Of a DNA stretch of 23,397 bases, positions 16,357 through 22,904 are shown one piece after another; positions within the stretch are counted from its first letter, which is position 1, and the number at the start of each line of letters is the position of its first letter. A program made the translations under genes and the position numbers. Below the pieces are notes generated by a model. It was given only the letters and a program-made list of their open reading frames with translations. It ran no database searches and was not told the origin of the DNA. The stretch lies in IMG/VR virus record IMGVR_UViG_3300036780_000080, positions 1 through 23,397 of that record. One strand, written 5' to 3'. This DNA comes from a virus.

Positions 16357-16445
16357 TCCGCGCCCGTCTCCGTCGCTGGCTCTGCCGGCGCGGCCTGCGG
16401 CACGTCAGCCGCAACAACCAGTGGGCAACGAAGGGAAGATCATGA
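16353..16445 (+). CDS. 30-residue Arg-rich ORF between adhesin and lysozyme
   Basis: ATG at 16353 overlaps the previous TGA (ATGA) and its own TGA overlaps the lysozyme ATG (ATGA), so it fits exactly between the two. The product starts MIRARLRRWLCRRGLRH and has nine arginines and no hydrophobic segment. Either it is a short leader that couples translation into the lysozyme, or a real basic peptide. No family is known. The ribosome site for the lysozyme (GAAGGGAAG) lies inside it. Confidence 0.4.
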   Translation: MIRARLRRWLCRRGLRHVSRNNQWATKGRS

Positions 16446-17032
16446 CACTCAACGGCATCGACACCAGCGCCGCAGGCCAGGGCGCATCGTTCAACTGGAC
16501 GCCCTACCGGGGCAAGGTCCAGTTCGCGTTCACCAAGATCTCCGAGGGCCTGACCTTCGCCGACCCGGACGCGCTCCGCAACATCGCGCAGATGCGCGCA
16601 CTCGGCATCACGCCCGGCGGCTACCACTTCCTCCACGCCGGGCTCAGCGGTGCCAGTCAGGCGGAGTACTTCCTGCAGGCTGCCAAGCGTGCCGGGCTCG
16701 GCGCCGGGTGCCTGCTCGCGATCGACGCGGAAGACGGCGGCCTCGACGGCTGCACGCCGGCGGAGATGGAGAACGCCGCCGCCGAGTTCGTGGGCGAGCT
16801 ACGGAGGCACTTCCCGGGTTTCTGGCCCGAGCTCTACACGGAGATCAGCCTCGCGCCCGCGTTCACGTCGCTCGGGAACTGCCCGCTGTGGCTGGCCAAC
16901 CCGAGCGGCAAGACGATCAAGAGCATCGGCCCGTGGAAGCAGGTCAGCTTCGAGCAGACCGGGCAGCGCGGCGTGGACACCGACGAGTTCTACGGTGACG
17001 CGGCGGCGCTCGCCAAGCTCACGGTCCGGTGA
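16442..17032 (+). CDS. Endolysin: GH25 lysozyme (muramidase)
   Basis: ATG at 16442 follows GAAGGGAAG. The 196-residue product is a single GH25 domain without signal peptide, so it needs a holin. It has the family opening GIDTSAAG with Asp7, then FAFTKISEG (Glu35). The catalytic DxE is D95-A-E97 (LLAIDAEDGG). WLANPS and the C-terminal FEQTGQRGVDTDEF complete the barrel. GH25 enzymes cut the MurNAc-beta-1,4-GlcNAc bond of peptidoglycan, here to release virions. No cell-wall-binding domain follows; the length is that of a bare catalytic domain (about 190). Its stop overlaps the start of the next gene. Confidence 0.9.
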   Translation: MTLNGIDTSAAGQGASFNWTPYRGKVQFAFTKISEGLTFADPDALRNIAQMRALGITPGGYHFLHAGLSGASQAEYFLQAAKRAGLGAGCLLAIDAEDGGLDGCTPAEMENAAAEFVGELRRHFPGFWPELYTEISLAPAFTSLGNCPLWLANPSGKTIKSIGPWKQVSFEQTGQRGVDTDEFYGDAAALAKLTVR

Positions 17033-17256
17033 TCTTCCTCGACCACACCGCCCGGCTGGCGTTCATCGCCGGCGCGGTCGCCGGCGGAGGCGGCGGCTTC
17101 TGGCTGGGAGGCTGCGCGTGGCGGCTCGTCATGCGCAACCCGCTGGCCGGCGTGATCAGGGCCTACCGGGAGCTGTTCGCGGACATCCGGTACCTGTGCG
17201 AGACGGGCGAGCTGCGGCAGCGGGGGCGGCGGAACTGGCGGGGAGTGTGGCGCTAG
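17029..17256 (+). CDS. Small membrane protein after the endolysin
   Basis: GTG at 17029 overlaps the TGA of the lysozyme gene. The 75-residue product has one Gly-rich hydrophobic segment (LAFIAGAVAGGGGGFWLGGC, about residues 10-30) followed by a basic, Arg-rich cytoplasmic tail. It is the last gene of the + strand operon. A holin or antiholin role is possible, since endolysin-holin pairs are usually adjacent, but a single Gly-rich helix is not diagnostic. Confidence 0.6.
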   Translation: MIFLDHTARLAFIAGAVAGGGGGFWLGGCAWRLVMRNPLAGVIRAYRELFADIRYLCETGELRQRGRRNWRGVWR

Positions 17257-17309
17257 AAGCGCGAAGCCCGACGGTTGCCATCGCAGGGGATGCCGCCGGG
17301 CTCCGCTTC
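17256..17309. terminator. Hairpin after the phage late operon
   Basis: A left arm at 17256-17274 (GAAGCGCGAAGCCCGACGG) pairs with 17293-17309 (CCGCCGGGCTCCGCTTC) with a few mismatches and an 18-base loop. It starts at the stop codon of the last + strand gene. No T-run follows, as is common for GC-rich actinobacterial terminators. Confidence 0.55.
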
Positions 17310-17618
17310 AGGCCTCTCGGCCGCTTTGGTGCCCCGTTGCGCCACGTACGGGGCCAGACGTGCCGGGCGCTCATCTCCGGTCGCGAGCACAGAAGTCTGG
17401 CGCCGACACTTCCGGTGGTCCTATCTCGCCTCGGGCGCGGGCGAGCGGCCGCAATGCGGCCGATGAAGTTTTGGTGCCGCCCGATCGCTGCGGCACGCCC
17501 AGCCTAGCGCGCGGCAGCGGCAGGCAGCGCGAAGCCCGGCACCCCCGGCACTCCGTCGCCAACGGCGGGCCAGCAGGGCGCCGGGCTTCGTGTCTCAGAG
17601 GCCGAACGCAAGCCAACC
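17257..17618. other. Noncoding region between the convergent operons
   Basis: 362 bases without a convincing gene. Open frames here have atypical composition and no good ribosome sites. It holds hairpins near each end with related arms (containing GCGAAGCCCG), a CGGCCGC/GCGGCCG inverted repeat at 17446-17462 with a 3-base loop, and a GTGCCGC...GCGGCAC inverted repeat at 17474-17496. The position between two operons that end towards each other suggests transcription termination, but the extra inverted repeats are more than that needs. Confidence 0.6.
17528..17592. terminator. Hairpin at the end of the minus-strand operon
   Basis: CGAAGCCCGGC (17530-17540) pairs perfectly with GCCGGGCTTCG (17580-17590), extendable by two pairs. 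The 39-base interior contains further GC-rich self-complementarity. It lies about 30 bases beyond the stop of the last minus-strand gene (17619), so it could end that transcript; a two-way terminator is possible. Confidence 0.5.
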
Positions 17619-17747
17619 CTAGCGCGACTCCGGCAGCAGCGCCGTCATCGCCTCAAGTCGTTCCGCCGCCTGCGCGTCGCCCTCCGCCGCCTGCTCGCGC
17701 AGGTCGCGCACGTACAAGTCAGCAAGCCACACGGGCAGCGCAAACAC
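17619..17747 (-). CDS. 42-residue small protein, last gene of the minus operon
   Basis: On the minus strand GTG (17747-17745) is preceded at 6 bases by a perfect GGAGG (17758-17754) and runs to TAG 17619. The product (starting VFALPVWLADLYVRDLREQA) is helical and acidic in its second half. No membrane segment or Cys is present. The strong ribosome site and operon position are the evidence; function unknown. Confidence 0.55.
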   Translation of the reverse strand: MFALPVWLADLYVRDLREQAAEGDAQAAERLEAMTALLPESR

Positions 17748-17782
17748 CAGGGACCTCCGGGAGCGGGTGCGCGAGCGCGCGG

Positions 17783-17944
17783 CTAAATCGTATCGCCCCC
17801 GCGTGCCGCGTCCCGCCGTGCCTCCAGCTCGTCAAGCCTCGCGTGCACCTCCTCCGGCGACAGCCCCGCCATCCGGCCGTTCAGCCAGGTGACGCCGATC
17901 AGGTACGCCAGCTCGGCGCGCAGCGCACGCCACCACGCCCTCAC
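17783..17944 (-). CDS. 53-residue small protein
   Basis: I chose GTG at 17944 because it overlaps the TGA of the upstream gene (GTGA) and follows a GAGG; a longer frame would run deep into that gene. The product begins VRAWWRALRAELAYLIGV and ends with a charged helix (LSPEEVHARLDELEARRD). The N-terminal half is amphipathic with aromatic residues and the C-terminal half could pair as a coiled coil. No family recognised. Confidence 0.55.
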   Translation of the reverse strand: MRAWWRALRAELAYLIGVTWLNGRMAGLSPEEVHARLDELEARRDAARGGDTI

Positions 17945-18381
17945 GGCTCGCGTTCCTCGTGCCGCCACTCGCCCAGGATCATCCGGTCGCACACGATCCG
18001 CTTCCCGCACCGGCACACCGCCTCAACCGGGTAGTGCAGGGCGTTCCGCAGGTCCGCCCGGTTCCCCGCGTAGCGCGGGCCGATGCTGTACGCGGTGCGC
18101 CGCTGCGGCACGATCTCGTGGCCCCTTGGCAGTGCGGGCTCGCCCCGGTCGAAGCGGGCCTCCAGGTAGTCCATCAGCCAGCCGAGGTGCTCCCGCGCCT
18201 CGCGCCGCGGCTCGCCGTCGCCCGGCCCCGCGCACGCCTCGGTCCATGACGCGGTCCAGCCCTGGGGCGTCGCGGTGACCGACACGTGCCGGTGGCGCCT
18301 CACGAACGCCGCGGCCCGCGCCGCGTGGTCCGGTGCGCGGTCCACGCCGGGCACCTCTGGCAGGTCGCTGAACGGCCCCAT
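17941..18381 (-). CDS. Hypothetical protein with C-terminal Cys motif
   Basis: ATG at 18381 has GGGAGAAG just upstream; an earlier ATG at 18405 is possible but lacks such a site. The 146-residue soluble product has a central stretch with Trp and acidic residues (GWTASWTEACAGPGDGEP, then REHLGWLMDYLEARFDRG). Near its end it has CRCGKRIVCDRMILGEWR, with three Cys that could hold a metal together with a His. Its ATG overlaps the stop of a 24-codon ORF, and its stop overlaps the next start, so it is part of the chain of coupled genes. Function unknown. Confidence 0.6.
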   Translation of the reverse strand: MGPFSDLPEVPGVDRAPDHAARAAAFVRRHRHVSVTATPQGWTASWTEACAGPGDGEPRREAREHLGWLMDYLEARFDRGEPALPRGHEIVPQRRTAYSIGPRYAGNRADLRNALHYPVEAVCRCGKRIVCDRMILGEWRHEEREP

Positions 18382-18455
18382 CACTTCTCCCTTCCTGCGC
18401 CCCATCGGCGCACCCTGCCTGTTGCGGCGGCCAGCAGCACGCAGACGACGGCCAT
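18381..18455 (-). CDS. 24-residue hydrophobic micro-ORF
   Basis: ATG (18455-18453) overlaps the TGA of the upstream 40-residue ORF (TGATG), and its own TGA overlaps the ATG of the 146-residue gene in the same way. The peptide starts with MAVVCVLLAAATG, long enough for a short membrane segment, and ends basic (RVRRWGAGREK). No ribosome site of its own is seen. It may be a real membrane micropeptide or simply a coupling device. Confidence 0.35.
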   Translation of the reverse strand: MAVVCVLLAAATGRVRRWGAGREK

Positions 18456-18577
18456 CAGTGGACGTGGGGGTAGCAGGCCAGGCACTTGCCGCACTGCGGG
18501 CACCGGACGCGCCAGCCGCAGCCGTCGCCCCCCGTCCATGCGGCGCGGATCTTGTTCATCTGCCGCTTGAGTTCCAT
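18455..18577 (-). CDS. 40-residue zinc-knuckle-like protein
   Basis: ATG (18577-18575) has GGAGG (18590-18586) at good spacing and lies 3 bases after the stop of the preceding gene. The product has a basic N-terminus (MELKRQMNKIRAAWTGG) and a compact Cys/His cluster at its end (CPQCGKCLACYPHVH), giving four closely spaced Cys plus two His, enough to bind one zinc. No known family is assigned. Confidence 0.55.
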   Translation of the reverse strand: MELKRQMNKIRAAWTGGDGCGWRVRCPQCGKCLACYPHVH

Positions 18578-18580
18578 TTC

Positions 18581-18943
18581 TCAGTCCTCCATGTTTTCGA
18601 CGGTGCCCCTAACCAGGGGCGCCCAGCTGGCCTCCCCGGCGGTCTCGCCGGGGAGCGTGTGAACGTAGTGGTGGTGCTCCACGACCGCAGGCTTGGCCAT
18701 GTCGGCGCGGAGAGCGGCGGCCTGCCTGGCGACCGACGGGGAGTAGTCCGGGTAGCGGCGCCGCATCCACACCGCGGCGCCGACGAGCAGCACGGCCAGG
18801 ACCGCGAAGATGATCGCGAGGATCAGCAGGATGGTGGCCAGCCAGCCCGCGATCGCAACGGCCACGACAGCGGCGATTCCGGGGACGACGGGGATGTCCG
18901 GGCCGCCGCCCCCGGTGACCTGCCAGGTTCCGTGAAGGGGCAT
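18581..18943 (-). CDS. Membrane protein, SpdB-like small transfer-associated candidate
   Basis: ATG at 18943 has GGAGCGG upstream and sits two bases after the previous stop; longer frames overlap that gene. The 120-residue product has a hydrophobic block at about residues 20-62 (IAAVVAVAIAGWLATILLIL, AIIFAVLAVLLVGAAVWM) that predicts two closely spaced membrane helices, followed by RRRYP, so the C-terminus is probably cytoplasmic. The tail contains VEHHHYVH and is otherwise polar. Small membrane proteins downstream of FtsK/TraB-type genes in Streptomyces plasmids take part in spread between mycelial compartments; this role is inferred only from context. Confidence 0.6.
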   Translation of the reverse strand: MPLHGTWQVTGGGGPDIPVVPGIAAVVAVAIAGWLATILLILAIIFAVLAVLLVGAAVWMRRRYPDYSPSVARQAAALRADMAKPAVVEHHHYVHTLPGETAGEASWAPLVRGTVENMED

Positions 18944-18945
18944 GG

Positions 18946-19179
18946 CTACCGCTCCGCCCGTGCCTGCTGCAAAGACAGCTTCAGCTCGTGGACCTTCCGC
19001 GCGCCCAGCCGCCAGGTGCACCGCGTCCCCCTGCACCGCCAGCAGCGCAGGTGCAGGCGGCCGAACGCCGGGCACCAGCGGCACTCCCGCTCCGGGCTGG
19101 CGTACACGAACACCGCCCAAGCGACCACGGCCACCAGCACGAACGCCGCCACGGCGAGTACCGCCTCGATAACGTGCAT
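18946..19179 (-). CDS. Membrane-anchored zinc-ribbon protein
   Basis: ATG (19179-19177) has GAGGGAGAG upstream and follows the previous stop by one base. The 77-residue product starts with one membrane helix (AVLAVAAFVLVAVVAWAVFV) and then a cytoplasmic Cys cluster: CRWC, about 11 residues, CWRC, then one more Cys (GTRC). The end is basic and helical (RLGARKVHELKLSLQQARAE). Such helix-plus-ribbon proteins are, from memory, common next to FtsK-like genes in actinomycete mobile elements. They have no assigned function. Confidence 0.65.
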   Translation of the reverse strand: MHVIEAVLAVAAFVLVAVVAWAVFVYASPERECRWCPAFGRLHLRCWRCRGTRCTWRLGARKVHELKLSLQQARAER

Positions 19180-19180
19180 G

Positions 19181-19648
19181 TCACTCTCCCTCGTGCAGGC
19201 GCGGGCAGTCGTCCATCCCGCGCCAGTAGTTCTTGCACCCGTATCGCGGGCAGTCGCGGTCGCCGCAGGTGCCCGGCTCGTGACTCTCGCCCTTCGGCCG
19301 CGGCGTGCGCGGCCTGGTCCCGGCGCCCTTCTTGCGGGCACTGTCGCGGGCCCGCCGCTCGGCAGCGGCCTGCTTGCGCCGCGCCGCCTGCCGCTCCCTG
19401 GTGGCCCTCTTCTTGCGCTTCTTCTCGTCGGTCGCGGCCCGCCGCTTGCGGCTCTTGAAGTCGCTCGGCGCGTGGCAGGTGTGCCGTAGCCCGCGGTCCT
19501 GGTGGCACTTCGGGCACTCCCACCCGACCGGGTTGCGCAGCGTCGTGCGACCCCGGCGTCGCCTGCCCGGCGAGCACACGTGAGTACCGAGGCCGCGCGG
19601 CTTCCCGCACGCCCCGCAAAGGAAGGCCCCCGTCAGCTTCAACCCCAT
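19181..19648 (-). CDS. Basic protein with several zinc-finger-like Cys clusters
   Basis: ATG at 19648 starts a 155-residue product; an AAGGA lies about 12 bases upstream. Cys/His clusters occur at both ends: CGACG...HVC and CPKCHQ...HTCH in the first 60 residues, then CGDRDCPRYGC and a final DDCPRLH. The middle (about 65-110) is almost wholly Lys/Arg/Ala (KKRKKRATRERQAARRKQAA) and should form a long basic helix. This composition suggests nucleic-acid binding. The gene is the first after the GTGCCGCG repeat cluster, so binding to DNA there is an attractive but untested idea. Confidence 0.65.
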   Translation of the reverse strand: MGLKLTGAFLCGACGKPRGLGTHVCSPGRRRRGRTTLRNPVGWECPKCHQDRGLRHTCHAPSDFKSRKRRAATDEKKRKKRATRERQAARRKQAAAERRARDSARKKGAGTRPRTPRPKGESHEPGTCGDRDCPRYGCKNYWRGMDDCPRLHEGE

Positions 19649-19709
19649 GGGGCCGGCATCCTTCGTTGTCGTCGATCAGCGCACGGAACCGCAAAACCGC
19701 AGGCCGGCG

Positions 19710-19823
19710 CGCGGCACGCCCCGCGGCACGGATCGCGATGTGCCGCGCCCCGTGGCGTTTTCCCAGGTCAGCGCGTGCCGCGCCAGCGCGGCACATGTGC
19801 CGCGGCATCATGGCCGTGCCGCG
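19710..19823. repeat. Cluster of seven GTGCCGCG repeats, candidate clt/TRS transfer site
   Basis: Exact copies of the 8-mer lie at 19740-19747, 19775-19782, 19797-19804 and 19816-19823 (+) and at 19710-19717, 19722-19729 and 19787-19794 (-). Pairs form palindromes, including CGCGGCACATGTGCCGCG at 19787-19804 and a 20-bp one at 19775-19794. The last copy is inside the 3' end of the FtsK/TraB-like gene. In Streptomyces plasmids TraB binds 8-bp TRS repeats in the clt locus, often next to traB; the sequence differs, but the layout is the same. Elsewhere in the window I found only isolated copies. An operator for the downstream gene is the main alternative. Confidence 0.7.
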
Positions 19824-21919
19824 GCGGCTAGGTCGGCCTTCTTGCACCCCTTGCGGTTGGTGCCAGCACGGCCGGGAGGCCACCGGACATCGGTGCTCGG
19901 CACGCCCCGGCCGCGCGCCGCGGCGCTCACCGACTCGGTGGTCGCGTCCGCGTGCCGCATCGGCCACCGCTTCTCCAGCCGCTCGGCGGCCGTCTCCCAC
20001 CACAGCCCGGAGTCGCCTTCCATCACCGCCAGCAGGTCGGCGACGATGTCCGACTCCGGCTCGTCGAGCTCGTAGGCGGCGGCATCGCCGGACAGCGTGC
20101 GGTGCTTCTCCCGGAGCTTGCGCGCGGCGAGGCAGATCGCCTCGGCGTCTCCGCCGTCGGCCAGGTAGGTCCGCACGGTGGGCGCGTCGTCGGTGAGGCC
20201 GTACAGGATCCCGATGCCCTTGCGGTCGTCGCCAAGCGGCAGGCCGGAGGCGTCGTAGCCCTCGCCGTAGGACTCGTTCCCCATAATCGCCATGGACACG
20301 TCGCGCGTCGCGCACCGCAGCGCGAACCGGAGGATGTGGTTATCCCTGAACCGGTTGAACAGCCGCGTCATGTCCTGGCCGGACCCGACCCCTGACGGCT
20401 TCTGGGACAGGGACTCGATGATGACGCCCGCGGCCGGCCCGAGCGCCCCGATCCGCGACAGCACCGCCGCGAACTCCTTGCACTTCTTCTGGTCGTCCAG
20501 TTCGTAGTAGACCTGGAACTCTTCCATGACCAGGAGCTGGACGTGCAGGTCAGGACGCCGGTACAGCTTGAAGGTGAGCTTGCCTTCGGGGCACTCCGAC
20601 ACCGGCAGCTTGGCTAGTTCCTCGTTCACGTGCACGATGTGCCGGTCGATCTCGTACAGCGCGTCGAGGGCGCGCTGTACCGGGTCGCCGTCCTTCGTCG
20701 GGTGAGTGCCCTGGATGAACCGGTGCGCGACCATGCGGAGCGGCTGCCAGTCCTTCGACGCCTTCCCGTCGATCAGCGTGATGTCGACGAACGGGTCAAG
20801 CGCGGCGAACAGCGCGATCAGGCGCCCCGCGAAGGTCTTCCCGCGCCTCGGCTGCGCGCCGATCAGCAGTGAAGTCCACAGCAGGCAGAAGGCCGTCTTC
20901 TGCCCGAACTGGTCGAGGCCGAACGGGATCTTGTGCCAGATCGACCGCTGCTTGAGGTCGAGCAGCGGCGTCCGCCCGGCGGGCTCGGCGAGCGGGTCCG
21001 CGTCGAGGACGCGCAGCGTGTGACGCCGCTCGGACTTCCCGTCGCGGGTGGGGTACACCTGGCTGTCGAGCACGTCGAGGCCGGACGCGATCTTTGTCTT
21101 CGCGTTGACTACCTGCTCGAACGTGCCACCGAACGGCAGGTGGATGACGACCTGTGACCCCTTGTCGAGCGCGTCGCGGGACATCGTGGAGCCGAACGCG
21201 AGGTGGTCGGCGGGCTTCTTCGGGTCCGTCGAGCACAGGCCGGCCCGCTCGTAGGCGCGGACGATCGCGTCGGTGCTGATCTTCCGTATGAGTGGTGTCG
21301 TCACCGCGGACTGGACGATCGGCCGGTGCCTTGGCCTGCCCGCGTGGGCGAGCGGCGGCATGGCCGCCGCGGCGACGATGAGCCACGCCCACCAGGGGGC
21401 GAACGCTGCGACCAAGACGAACGTGAGCAGGATCGCGAACGCCTCAAGGCCGACCACGAAGCCCCGCACGCGGCGGGTCTTGCGGGCCGCGGCCAGCAGG
21501 GCGCGGTACTCAGGGGAGTTGCCCTCGACCACGGCCTTCGACCGCAGGTAGCCGTGCTCAGCCAGCCACCACCAGCCGACCTGCCGGCGGGTGACCTTGA
21601 CGGCGCCGGCGCACGCCCAGACGACGCCCCAGAACAGGTACCCGAGCAAGCGGATCAGGTGGAACAGGGTGTGGAAGCGGGCGGCGTCAGCGTGCTTGCC
21701 CGCGGTGCTCCTGATGCCCTTCCATGTGCGGAGGTGCTCGGGGACGATCAGCTTGCGTTCCCCGCCGAGAGAGGGGATCTCGATCCCGTCACCGTCGTGG
21801 ACGGGCTCGGGCTTCGGCGCGGTCTCGTCGAGGGCGTGCTCGAACGATGTGTCGCGGGGCACCAGGTGCAGCTCCGGCACCGCATCGTCGTCGTCGCCGG
21901 GGTGCAGCTGCGTCACCAT
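19808..21919 (-). CDS. FtsK/TraB-like DNA translocase
   Basis: I chose ATG 21919 (GGAGG 21931-21927 at 7 bases); an in-frame start 13 codons earlier exists. The product has 703 residues. An acidic, flexible N-terminus (1-70) is followed by membrane helices at about 89-107, 152-173 and 175-192. The motor domain follows: Walker A GAQPRRGKT (354-362), and a Walker B-like LLVMEEFQVY with Glu466/Glu467. The final 75 residues, with WETAAERLEKRWPMRHAD and a Lys/Arg-rich end, look like the winged-helix DNA-reading tail of FtsK/TraB. Such proteins pump double-stranded DNA between cells in mycelium. DUF2637 and GntR neighbours favour a conjugative TraB/TraSA-like role over cell division. Confidence 0.85.
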   Translation of the reverse strand: MVTQLHPGDDDDAVPELHLVPRDTSFEHALDETAPKPEPVHDGDGIEIPSLGGERKLIVPEHLRTWKGIRSTAGKHADAARFHTLFHLIRLLGYLFWGVVWACAGAVKVTRRQVGWWWLAEHGYLRSKAVVEGNSPEYRALLAAARKTRRVRGFVVGLEAFAILLTFVLVAAFAPWWAWLIVAAAAMPPLAHAGRPRHRPIVQSAVTTPLIRKISTDAIVRAYERAGLCSTDPKKPADHLAFGSTMSRDALDKGSQVVIHLPFGGTFEQVVNAKTKIASGLDVLDSQVYPTRDGKSERRHTLRVLDADPLAEPAGRTPLLDLKQRSIWHKIPFGLDQFGQKTAFCLLWTSLLIGAQPRRGKTFAGRLIALFAALDPFVDITLIDGKASKDWQPLRMVAHRFIQGTHPTKDGDPVQRALDALYEIDRHIVHVNEELAKLPVSECPEGKLTFKLYRRPDLHVQLLVMEEFQVYYELDDQKKCKEFAAVLSRIGALGPAAGVIIESLSQKPSGVGSGQDMTRLFNRFRDNHILRFALRCATRDVSMAIMGNESYGEGYDASGLPLGDDRKGIGILYGLTDDAPTVRTYLADGGDAEAICLAARKLREKHRTLSGDAAAYELDEPESDIVADLLAVMEGDSGLWWETAAERLEKRWPMRHADATTESVSAAARGRGVPSTDVRWPPGRAGTNRKGCKKADLAAAARP

Positions 21920-22098
21920 GCGAACCGCCTCCTGCACGGCTGGACGCCCCACCCGCACTCGGCCACCAGGATGGCGATGGACAGCCCGAGCGCCGCGAGG
22001 ATCACGACGATGACGGCCGCGGCGACCGCGAGCGCCAGGTGCACGCCAAGGAACGCCACGGCGGCCGCCAGGACGGCGAGCAGGGCACGCGCGATCAT
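21913..22098 (-). CDS. Small two-helix membrane protein (SpdA-like position)
   Basis: ATG (22098-22096) overlaps the TGA of the DUF2637 gene, and its end overlaps the translocase start by 7 bases. The 61-residue product is mostly hydrophobic (ALLAVLAAAVAFLGVHLALA, then VIVVILAALGLSIAILVAEC), giving two membrane helices and a short basic tail with two Cys (CGWGVQPCRRRFAW). Small membrane proteins next to traB-like genes are a hallmark of Streptomyces transfer operons. The specific role is unknown. Confidence 0.65.
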   Translation of the reverse strand: MIARALLAVLAAAVAFLGVHLALAVAAAVIVVILAALGLSIAILVAECGWGVQPCRRRFAW

Positions 22099-22775
22099 GA
22101 CCCGCCTCCGCTCAGCGCCTGGAGGATCTCGTCGCCCGGCTCGCCGTGCGCCGCGATGACCAGCTGGCGGACGGTGTCGTGGTGGACGTCGAACGCCGCC
22201 CCGATTCCCCGGTAAGAGGGATTCGCGCCCAGGCAGTTGCGCAGGTGCAGGTAGGCGTCAAGCAGCCGCTCGTCGCGGTCGTCCGCCACCCCGTGCCCGC
22301 ATCCGACAGTGACGACGGTGGCGGCCGGGACGGAGGGGGTGACACCGTCCCTGCCGCGCCTGACGAGCCCCGCGAGGGACTCAAGCGCGAGGGTGAACGC
22401 CAGTGCCGGCCACCCGTTGACCAGCCACTTCGGCACGTCGTGCGGGTTGCCCGCCGCCACGTTCAGGGCGAGGGTGACCACGATGCCGACACTCAGCGCC
22501 ACCATCGTCAGCCGCGGCCGGCCAAGGCCCGCGCGGGACGCGGCGAGCAGGTCGGCCGACGCGCCGAGGATGACGAGGTCCGCCAGGGCGGGCACGAGGT
22601 ACGACACCGGCGGCCGGGCGCCGGAGGCGTCCACCACGGCGAAGGCGTGGAAGTAGCTGGCGACCCCGGCGATAAGGGAGACGCCGCCAAGGGCCAGCCA
22701 GCCGACGACACGCGGCGCGCGGGCGGCGCGGCCTGGCGCTGTAGCGGCTGCTGGGGGGGAATCTGTAGGCTCCAT
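22095..22775 (-). CDS. DUF2637 / SpdB-family membrane protein with C-terminal HTH
   Basis: ATG (22775-22773) has CCAGGAGAGG upstream (22790-22781). The 226-residue product has four membrane helices at about 23-45 (GWLALGGVSLIAGVASYFHA), 56-80, 88-109 and 117-138, matching DUF2637 proteins, which are seen with FtsK/TraB in actinomycete plasmids and AICEs. The C-terminal 55 residues (DERLLDAYLHLRNCLGANPS, then YRGIGAAFDVHHDTVRQLVI) look like a helix-turn-helix, so it may bind DNA while membrane-bound. It heads the minus operon. Spread or transfer support is the known family context; the biochemical function is not known. Confidence 0.8.
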   Translation of the reverse strand: MEPTDSPPAAATAPGRAARAPRVVGWLALGGVSLIAGVASYFHAFAVVDASGARPPVSYLVPALADLVILGASADLLAASRAGLGRPRLTMVALSVGIVVTLALNVAAGNPHDVPKWLVNGWPALAFTLALESLAGLVRRGRDGVTPSVPAATVVTVGCGHGVADDRDERLLDAYLHLRNCLGANPSYRGIGAAFDVHHDTVRQLVIAAHGEPGDEILQALSGGGS

Positions 22776-22822
22776 CTGGGCCTCTCCTGGTGATGTCAGG
22801 TTGTAGGTGAGGGCTTCGCCCC

Positions 22823-22860
22823 CGGGGCGTCAGGTTGGTTCGCAGCCACCTGGCGCCCCG
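22823..22860. other. Stem-loop in the leader of the minus operon
   Basis: CGGGGCGTCAGGT (22823-22835) pairs with ACCTGGCGCCCCG (22848-22860) with a single T-G pair and a 12-base loop. Read on either strand it is stable. In the minus operon leader it could attenuate or block transcription; it could also be a repressor site. On the + strand it is followed by TTTT at 22867-22870, terminator-like, but no + strand gene precedes it closely. Confidence 0.5.
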
Positions 22861-22904
22861 CCGTCGTTTTATGGCGGCGTCAAGTGCCAATGTACGCCGC
22901 AAAC

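Noticed and set aside
17275-17616. Short frames on both strands in the convergent gap.
   Set aside because: Arg/Pro/Ser-rich, no ribosome sites, and they cross the hairpins.
18981-19811. Minus-strand frame starting ATGATG in the stop of the translocase gene (ATGA overlap) and running through the repeat cluster into the next gene.
   Set aside because: It would overlap the whole Cys-rich gene in another frame, its third-position GC is lower than in neighbouring genes, and the repeats fall in different frames within it. Better seen as noncoding repeat DNA.
19808-21919. Interpretation of the translocase as the host chromosomal FtsK.
   Set aside because: Neighbours are DUF2637, small membrane proteins and a GntR repressor rather than host division genes. 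The 703-residue layout with few membrane helices and no long linker fits mobile-element TraB/FtsK-like proteins better.
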